The notes beneath the pieces were generated by a model. It was given only the letters and a program-made list of their open reading frames with translations, had not been told where the DNA came from and searched no databases. A program made the translations under genes and the position numbers. Below are positions 58,208 to 64,000 of a DNA stretch of 64,000 nucleotides, piece after piece. Position 1 is the first letter of the stretch. Each line of letters opens with the position of its first letter. The stretch comes from Chloroflexus sp. Y-396-1 (GTDB lineage Bacteria > Chloroflexota > Chloroflexia > Chloroflexales > Chloroflexaceae). The DNA lies in NCBI RefSeq assembly GCF_000516515.1, contig NZ_KI911784.1:4812633-4876632 (forward strand), read 5' to 3'.

Positions 58208-58819
58208 TCACATATCTCTGCTCAGCAAAGCGGTCACTCCAAAACAGATAATGACCAACCCTGACACCAGGTTAATTAGGCGCAGCACCGGTACGGTCAC
58301 TCGCTGTCGCATCAGACTAACCCAACCGCTTAGCAGTGTCCACCAGAGGGCTGAGCCGCAAGCCACGCCAGCAACCAACACCAGCCCCATCCCACCTTTA
58401 CCAACAGTGCCAAGCCCGGCAAAGATAACAGTGAAGATAAGAATCGTCGCCGGATTTGCTAATGTCAGCAAGAGGGTCGAAAGATAGGCACTCAACAACC
58501 GACGCCGCGTCGGAGTTGACTCGATAGAGACCGACACCGGTCGGGCGATCATTGTCGTAAGGCCGATCCAGATCAGCGCCAAGCCGCCGACGATCTGCAA
58601 TGCCGTATTCAAGCTGAATATCAATGCACTCAGTGCTTGCAGGCCCAACGCTGCGACACTCCCGTAGAGCGCATCAGCAGTGGCAGCACCCAAACCGCTG
58701 ACAAAACCGACCAACCGACCATCGGTGATCGTGCGTCTGATACAGAGCAGGCCTATCGGACCAACCGGTGCTGCAATCGCCAGCCCAAATACCAGGCCAC
58801 GAATAAAAAGTTCTATCAT
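58208..58819 (-). CDS. LysE-family exporter
   Basis: 203 residues with about six membrane helices. The family N terminus FGLAIAAPVGPIGLLCIRRTI and the mid-protein LTLANPATILIFTVIFAGLG with the NP motif are intact. Exports amino acids or related small compounds. AAAGGAA precedes the ATG. Followed directly by thiN. Confidence 0.92.
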   Translation of the reverse strand: MIELFIRGLVFGLAIAAPVGPIGLLCIRRTITDGRLVGFVSGLGAATADALYGSVAALGLQALSALIFSLNTALQIVGGLALIWIGLTTMIARPVSVSIESTPTRRRLLSAYLSTLLLTLANPATILIFTVIFAGLGTVGKGGMGLVLVAGVACGSALWWTLLSGWVSLMRQRVTVPVLRLINLVSGLVIICFGVTALLSRDM

Positions 58820-58932
58820 CGCTAGCGTTCCTTTTCAGGATATTATACGCGATCCAGACTGTTTTGTTCGCTAGAAAACCATGTATACTGAGGTCACAGT
58901 GTTTGTCAGGCCCTGAGTAAATGAGGACGATT

Positions 58933-60147
58933 ATGCCTGAATTGCGCCGTGTAGCTATTTTTACCAACGAATACCCGCCATACATTTATGGCGGCGCCGG
59001 TGTTCATGTCGAATACCTGAGCCAGGCTCTGGCCAGAATCGTACCGGTTGAAGTACGCTGCTTCGGCGATCAACAGGTCGAAACGCCAAACCTGAAGGTA
59101 CGTGGCTATCCACGTTGGGAAGAAGCACGCCAGAATACCGATCCACGCTTTGCCGGGGCAATTGATGCCGTCGCTCGCTCACTGGCGATGGCGAAAGATA
59201 CGCTTGATGCCGATGTCGTTCATTGCCACACCTGGTATACCGACCTGGCCGGCCTGTTCGCCAGTAAACTGTGGGGCATTCCGTATGTACTTACCATTCA
59301 TTCACTCGAACCGCTCCGACCGTGGAAAGTTGAGCAACTGGGCAATGCGTATCATCTCAGTTCATGGATCGAACGCACCGCTATCGAACAGGCCAATGCG
59401 GTGATCGCTGTGTCAAAAGAGACGCGAGCCGATATTTTGCGTCTATTCAACGTTGACCCCAACCGGGTTCATGTTATCTACAACGGAATTGATCTCAACG
59501 AATATCGCAAAACCAGCGCCACCGATGCCCTCGAACGCTACGGTGTTGATCCGAGTCGTCCTTTTGTCCTTTTTGTTGGCCGCATCACCCGTCAGAAAGG
59601 AATTATTCACCTGGTCAACGCCATTCCGCAAATCGATCCTTCAGCGCAGATTGTGCTCTGCGCCGGTGCGCCCGATACAAAAGAGATCGGGATTGAGATG
59701 GAGGAGCGGGTAGCCGCCGTCAGTGCCCAACGCCCTGGCGTGATCTGGATTCGCGAGATGCTACCGCGACAGGACGTTATCCAGTTCTACTCGCACGCTG
59801 CCGTCTTCTGTTGCCCAAGTGTGTACGAGCCGTTTGGAATCATCAACCTTGAAGCCATGGCCTGCGAAACGGCAGTTGTTGCCTCGGCAGTTGGAGGAAT
59901 CAAAGAAGTCGTCGTCCATGAGGAAACCGGCTTGTTGGTTAATCCAAACCTTAAACCAAACAGCTTCGATCCGGTTGATCCGGCCTCATTTTCGGCCGAG
60001 CTAGCAGTTGCTATCAATCGCCTACTAGCCAATCCAACGTTACGCTACCAGTTCGGTCAGGCCGGACGGCGCCGTGTTGAACAGATGTTTAGCTGGGATG
60101 CGATTGCCCGCCAGACGATTGATCTGTACCGGTCAATTATCGGGTAA
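58933..60147 (+). CDS. glgA: Glycogen synthase, actinobacterial (GT4) type
   Basis: 404 residues; GAGGACG lies just before the ATG at 58933. GT-B fold glycosyltransferase: N-terminal NEYPPYIYGGAGVHVEYLSQAL, then VHCHTWYTD, HSLEPLRPWK, the acceptor/donor boundary VIYNGIDLNEY, VGRITRQKG and the retaining EPFGIINLEAMA. This pattern is that of the ADP/UDP-glucose-using Corynebacterium-type GlgA, shorter than E. coli GlgA (about 477). Ends in a hairpin terminator. Confidence 0.9.
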   Translation: MPELRRVAIFTNEYPPYIYGGAGVHVEYLSQALARIVPVEVRCFGDQQVETPNLKVRGYPRWEEARQNTDPRFAGAIDAVARSLAMAKDTLDADVVHCHTWYTDLAGLFASKLWGIPYVLTIHSLEPLRPWKVEQLGNAYHLSSWIERTAIEQANAVIAVSKETRADILRLFNVDPNRVHVIYNGIDLNEYRKTSATDALERYGVDPSRPFVLFVGRITRQKGIIHLVNAIPQIDPSAQIVLCAGAPDTKEIGIEMEERVAAVSAQRPGVIWIREMLPRQDVIQFYSHAAVFCCPSVYEPFGIINLEAMACETAVVASAVGGIKEVVVHEETGLLVNPNLKPNSFDPVDPASFSAELAVAINRLLANPTLRYQFGQAGRRRVEQMFSWDAIARQTIDLYRSIIG

Positions 60148-60156
60148 AACATGCGC

Positions 60157-60183
60157 AGTAGCCCAGGCCCATTCTGGGCTACT
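60157..60183. terminator. Bidirectional terminator between glgA and the glycoside hydrolase
   Basis: A perfect 10-bp stem (AGTAGCCCAG / CTGGGCTACT, 7-nt loop) followed by CTTGTTCT rightward. The stop codon of the leftward hydrolase gene lies within the stem. Confidence 0.8.
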
Positions 60184-61744
60184 CTTGTTCTATCAGTGCT
60201 GCAACACTGTCAATCTGCACTTCTCCTATCCCGCTCCACATATCATACTCGTCATCGATAACAATGGCAGCGAAATACCATGGATAATCAGGCCGTCGGT
60301 TCCCCTCACCGGCCAGAAAGCCATTCCGCAGAGAATGATAACCAACCGGAACCACCAATGTCTGCCATTCTGGCGGCCCAATCATTCCGGCAGTGATGGT
60401 AAATATCTCGCCTTCGGCATCTCGTAGCCAGAAGCGAAGATAGTGACCACTACCGTCTCCGAGCAGCCGAACCGCAAGTGCTGTGGTATGGTCAGGAAGG
60501 TCAATCGGGTCTCGCAACTCAAAGGCTACGTAGTCATTTGCGCGTGTTGTGAAGCGGTAGGTAATCTGCAAGGTATCCATCACCGAATCGATAGAGCCAT
60601 TTGGTTGCGCTGGTCGTTGCCACTCCCGCCGGGTATGACCATCAAGAAATCGAACCAGTGTCCTCAATTCTTCCTGCGCTGGTGGTTGTTTCGATAACGC
60701 TAGAGTCCGTAATGCAGTAGCAGCCGGCTTGGCGAAGCTGAAATCAGCTCGTCCACTACCGTAAGTAAACAAGCCATACGTATTGTGAGGATCATCTTTG
60801 AGCGCATACCAGAATACATGACTTACTCCGCCTTGCCAGAGCGCGTGGTATGCGCGAGGGAGATAGTCGGCCTGTTGCAGCGCATCAACCAGACCAAGCG
60901 CATCACGATCACTTTTTCCACTCGCCCAACCAACTTCAGTCGCCCAAATTGGTTTCTGACCATAACGAGCAGCAACTGCCCGTACCCTATCGGCAGCCGC
61001 TATCAGGTTACCCTCTTCCGGGTCGAGTGGATCGACGTAAGGATGGATAGCGATGACATCAAACGCATTCCAACCGCCATAGGCAGCAATCGCATGTAGA
61101 AAGCCGGTATCAAATGGATTGATACCTCCCAAAACAATTGTTGCTGTCGGGTCAATCGCCCGAATGGTCTGTGCAGTAGCAAGCAACAGCCGGGTATACT
61201 GTTGAGGGTTCGGAGCTGGCCGCCAAAAAAGCGCCTGATCGGGTTCGTTCCAGATTTGCCAATGCTTCACGATATGTTTGTAGCGTTGGACGACCGCAGC
61301 CGCATAACGAACAAACACCGCTTCATCAGGGGCTGCAAATGATATGAGGTTGGGGTGATCGGTTGGATCGGCGGTTGCCCAGCCAACCGCCGGCCCTAAC
61401 ACCGCCAGTATGTGCAAGCGCTGCCGGTGCAATGCCGAGAGAGCAGCATCGGTAAACGCCCAATCCCAGGTCTCGGCGTTGGGCTGAATACGATGCCAGT
61501 GAATATCTTCGCGCACCCACTCCACACCAAGATCGGCAATAATGGCGGCGGGAACTGGCATTGTGGCCGCATCAGGATAGCGCGTAGCAAGATGGCTATT
61601 AATGCCAATCGCCAATGTTGCCGGTGGCGTGCGAATAGCAATAGGTCGCGTAATCGGATACCCTGGCACCAGGGCATCGCCGGTCACCAGACTAACGGCT
61701 AGTGCCAAAATTACCAAACGGTAGAGACCGGTCAAATATGTCAT
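60179..61744 (-). CDS. Clan-A glycoside hydrolase-like protein (GH39-like)
   Basis: 521 residues. N-terminal signal or anchor (about 9-27), then a TIM-barrel with acid/base Glu167 in QIWNEPD and nucleophile Glu270 in IWATEVGW, and typical LGVEWVREDIHWHRIQP near the start. The C-terminal ~150 residues look like a beta-sandwich (FELRDPIDLPDHTTALAVRL), probably carbohydrate-binding. Exported; substrate unknown. Distant GH39/GH5-type relatives act on beta-xylosides, beta-mannans or uronides. Confidence 0.85.
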   Translation of the reverse strand: MTYLTGLYRLVILALAVSLVTGDALVPGYPITRPIAIRTPPATLAIGINSHLATRYPDAATMPVPAAIIADLGVEWVREDIHWHRIQPNAETWDWAFTDAALSALHRQRLHILAVLGPAVGWATADPTDHPNLISFAAPDEAVFVRYAAAVVQRYKHIVKHWQIWNEPDQALFWRPAPNPQQYTRLLLATAQTIRAIDPTATIVLGGINPFDTGFLHAIAAYGGWNAFDVIAIHPYVDPLDPEEGNLIAAADRVRAVAARYGQKPIWATEVGWASGKSDRDALGLVDALQQADYLPRAYHALWQGGVSHVFWYALKDDPHNTYGLFTYGSGRADFSFAKPAATALRTLALSKQPPAQEELRTLVRFLDGHTRREWQRPAQPNGSIDSVMDTLQITYRFTTRANDYVAFELRDPIDLPDHTTALAVRLLGDGSGHYLRFWLRDAEGEIFTITAGMIGPPEWQTLVVPVGYHSLRNGFLAGEGNRRPDYPWYFAAIVIDDEYDMWSGIGEVQIDSVAALIEQE

Positions 61745-61773
61745 GCCGTAGCTCCTGTATGCCGAACTACTGA

Positions 61774-63651
61774 CTACGGCAGCATATCAGCTCGTGAGAT
61801 ACGATAACGGATCATCTTACGCCAAAGAGTGGCTCGACTTATTCCCAATAGAGCGGCTGCTCGACTCAAGCGTCCACCTGCTGCCCGACCGGCCCGCAAA
61901 ATGGCATCACGCTCACTCAATTCTTGCGTTTCAGCTAGTTTTGGACTATCGGAGAGGACTAGAGGGGTTGTATGGCGCGCAATTGCCGGCGGCAAATCGG
62001 CCACGGTGAGCACACTCTTCCCTGTCGTTTGCACAATCTGTTCTAACACGACTTCCAGTTCACGGACATTGCCTGGCCAGGGATAGCTCCGCAAGGCCGC
62101 CAACGCATCGGGATCGAACGCGATCTGACGCCCAATCTGCTCACTCAGGCGTCGTAGCATGTGGTTCACCAGCAAGATAATATCGTCACCACGCTGGCGC
62201 AATGGTGGGATTTCGACCACAAATGCACTGATACGGGCGTATAAATCACCCCGAAAGCGTCCCTCTGCCACCAGTTGCTCAAGGCCATGTCCATGTGCAA
62301 TGACACGTACATCAATCGGAATGGGACGGATACCTCCACTGCGGATCACACGACCCATTTCAATCGCTCGCAGCAGTTTCGTCTGCTGATCAAAAGAGAG
62401 TGCATCGATAGCCTCAAGGTATAATACCCCACCGTGTGCCAGTTCGAGCTTACCAGGACGACCGGGTTGTTGCTCGGTACCCTCAACACCAAACAGTTCA
62501 CTATCGAGCAACTGACGTGGAATTGCCGCACACGATACCCGCACGAACGGGCCACCAGCCCGATTACTCGCATTATGGATCGCCTGCGCGAAGACTTCCT
62601 TGCCAACTCCAGGCTCGCCCCGCAGCAAGATCGCTCCACGACCGGCAGCGGCGATGCGGGCCTGCCGTAATGCTTGCCGCATGCTTTCACTCTGGCCGAC
62701 AATATCACGAAACGTAAAGGTTGCTCGGGCGCCAACCATCTGCTGCACCAGTTGACGTACACTCTCCGTCGGACGTAGCGTAATCACACTGCCCAGGTAA
62801 CGTCGGCTACGATCCCAAACCGGTCGCACATCACACATAATCGCCTGCGGGCCATCCCGTGTCTGCCAGATGACTTCTTGTTCTTCCAACGTACTCAGAT
62901 TCTGCAGAGCCATAATGATCGCTGGCGGTGGCGTAATCACACTGGTAAGCAACCGTCCGGCAGCCGAACGCACATTAATCCCCAGAATACTCGCTACGCG
63001 CCGACTCAAGCGACGGATCTCACCATTTGGTCCGACAAAGATGAGGCCTTCATTGATCGAATCAAGCGTTGCATACAGTTCGGTAAGCTGATCGTTTGCT
63101 TCATTAAGCAGCCGCTCAGCACGCAATTGACTATGCAGCGCCTGTGCCGCTGCGATCACCATTCCAAGTGCATACGGATGCTGCTCTTCGGCCCGATTGA
63201 GAATGGCTAATGCGCCTAGCGCTTTGCCATCAGGGCTATAGACAGGAGCAGCGGCCAGTGCAAATGGCTGTAGCCAATGACAATAGTGTTCATCACCGGT
63301 TGTCTGAAAGGGGAACGCCTCGCGTAAAGCAAGATCAACTGCGTTCGTTCCGGCAACCTCTTCGGCCAGGCTAATCCCATAACCAATGCCGTATTGCTGA
63401 GCCTGCGTCATCACAGCACTGTCACCGGCCAGATCGATGATGGTGCCCTGTTCGTCACAAACGACAACCACAAAGCCAGGATGTTCACTCATCTGGTACA
63501 AATCTTCAATCGACGACTGGACCAGCGTGCGCAGATGACTCCATCCAACGAGATTGACTGTTCCGGCTTGCGGTACTTGTGTTGGTTCGAGACCACGCGC
63601 CTGACAACGCGCCCAGGATCGCTGAATCGGCGGGAGTGAAGGTGTTGCCAT
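61774..63651 (-). CDS. AcoR-like AAA+ regulator with altered GAFTGA loop
   Basis: 625 residues; GAGGTGG precedes the ATG at 63651. An N-terminal helical region and GAF domain (about 40-175, with the AcoR-like AEEVAGTNAVDLAL), PAS (about 195-295), AAA+ (about 318-545) and a Fis-type helix-turn-helix (GGRLSRAAALLGISRATLWRKM). Walker A GEPGVGKE is intact, but the segment after ELFG reads VEGTEQQPGRPGKLE where sigma-54 activators have YEKGAFTGA, and Walker B reads LYLEAI instead of LFLDEI. It therefore probably does not open sigma-54 promoters; a sigma-70-type regulator of TyrR kind is likelier. Confidence 0.9.
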   Translation of the reverse strand: MATPSLPPIQRSWARCQARGLEPTQVPQAGTVNLVGWSHLRTLVQSSIEDLYQMSEHPGFVVVVCDEQGTIIDLAGDSAVMTQAQQYGIGYGISLAEEVAGTNAVDLALREAFPFQTTGDEHYCHWLQPFALAAAPVYSPDGKALGALAILNRAEEQHPYALGMVIAAAQALHSQLRAERLLNEANDQLTELYATLDSINEGLIFVGPNGEIRRLSRRVASILGINVRSAAGRLLTSVITPPPAIIMALQNLSTLEEQEVIWQTRDGPQAIMCDVRPVWDRSRRYLGSVITLRPTESVRQLVQQMVGARATFTFRDIVGQSESMRQALRQARIAAAGRGAILLRGEPGVGKEVFAQAIHNASNRAGGPFVRVSCAAIPRQLLDSELFGVEGTEQQPGRPGKLELAHGGVLYLEAIDALSFDQQTKLLRAIEMGRVIRSGGIRPIPIDVRVIAHGHGLEQLVAEGRFRGDLYARISAFVVEIPPLRQRGDDIILLVNHMLRRLSEQIGRQIAFDPDALAALRSYPWPGNVRELEVVLEQIVQTTGKSVLTVADLPPAIARHTTPLVLSDSPKLAETQELSERDAILRAGRAAGGRLSRAAALLGISRATLWRKMIRYRISRADMLP

Positions 63652-64000
63652 GTTCCACCTCATCATATCATCCGGCTATTAATATTATATCCTATTGGCA
63701 ACATCCTCTGTTCACAATACCGACTCTCAAACCACCCCTCCGGTATATGAGGAGGCGTGCATCTTCCCGTTCCAACAGTACACCGCTCGTCTCACCGGTT
63801 ATGCCTGCTATACCAATTCTGGCGCGAGGTATCGGGTCTCATCGCACCATCCGCATACCCGCGCACCTAGGAATGGGTCGGGCTTCATTAGCAACGAATA
63901 CGAAATGTGCGTTGATGTCGCTCCGTTTTTGAACCGGTTGATGATCGAATGTAACCCGAAGCTGAAAACTCCTACAAAAACAGAACACACCCTTTACGGC
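63652..64000. other. Intergenic region at the window's end
   Basis: A leftward TATAAT at 63689-63684 may serve the AcoR-like gene. CTTCCCGTTCCAAC (63763-63776) repeats 55088-55101, and a family D tail is at about 63919-63978. No gene supported. Confidence 0.5.
63919..63978. repeat. Dispersed repeat family D (copy 2)
   Basis: TCGCTCCGT, TTGAACCG, AAGCTGAAAACTCCT in the same order as 12757-12818, with the middle part diverged. Confidence 0.45.

Overview
The window looks like chromosome from a filamentous anoxygenic phototroph of the Chloroflexus type (Chloroflexi). Reasons: a cyanobacterial-like group 2a [NiFe]-hydrogenase with its accessory genes, OpcA together with Zwf, a c-di-GMP-rich two-component repertoire, moderate-to-high GC, and long intergenic spaces filled with GC-rich hairpins and degenerate dispersed repeats. 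The genus is inferred from overall resemblance, not from a marker gene. No rRNA, tRNA or CRISPR array was found.

Layout. 0-3 kb: a leftward group with an Hsp70-like ATPase, a one-helix membrane peptide and a membrane-anchored coiled-coil protein. 3.6-6 kb: an orphan solute-binding lipoprotein and a Roadblock/LC7 protein. 6.7-11 kb: dnaX, divergent from an unknown protein coupled to a McrB-like AAA+ ATPase. 11.3-16.2 kb: an Asp-box propeller, then an overlapping histidine kinase and REC-REC-PAS-GAF-HD-GYP regulator. 16.3-19.3 kb: secA. 19.5-25.9 kb: the oxidative pentose phosphate branch, with gnd-zwf-opcA leftward and an LCP protein plus pgl rightward from overlapping promoters. 25.9-26.8 kb: a decayed IS5-family element.

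27-41.6 kb is the most distinctive region. One leftward run of fourteen genes holds a DUF1641 protein, hypA, hypB, hupS, hupL, a maturation protease, a small unknown protein, a TPR protein, another unknown, a NifU-Rieske fusion, an NHL propeller, hypC, hypD and hypE. hypF is divergent. This gives a complete set for making a cytoplasmic-side H2-uptake enzyme, with candidate electron-relay and membrane-docking partners.

42-64 kb is mostly housekeeping and signalling: peptide deformylase, a (p)ppGpp-hydrolase-like HD protein, ribose-5-phosphate isomerase B, an SDR, a second HD-GYP regulator, an SH3-like anchored protein, a heme-dependent N-demethylase-like gene overlapping a homocysteine methyltransferase, GT2, ruvB, a DEAD-box helicase, a REC-GGDEF-pseudoREC regulator, tyrS, a HEPN-MNT toxin-antitoxin pair, thiamine pyrophosphokinase, a LysE exporter, an actinobacterial-type glycogen synthase, a clan-A glycoside hydrolase and an AcoR-like regulator without a normal GAFTGA loop. 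Promoters often carry an extended -10 (TGN followed by a TATAAT-like hexamer). Same-strand neighbours often overlap by 1-4 bases, which suggests translational coupling.
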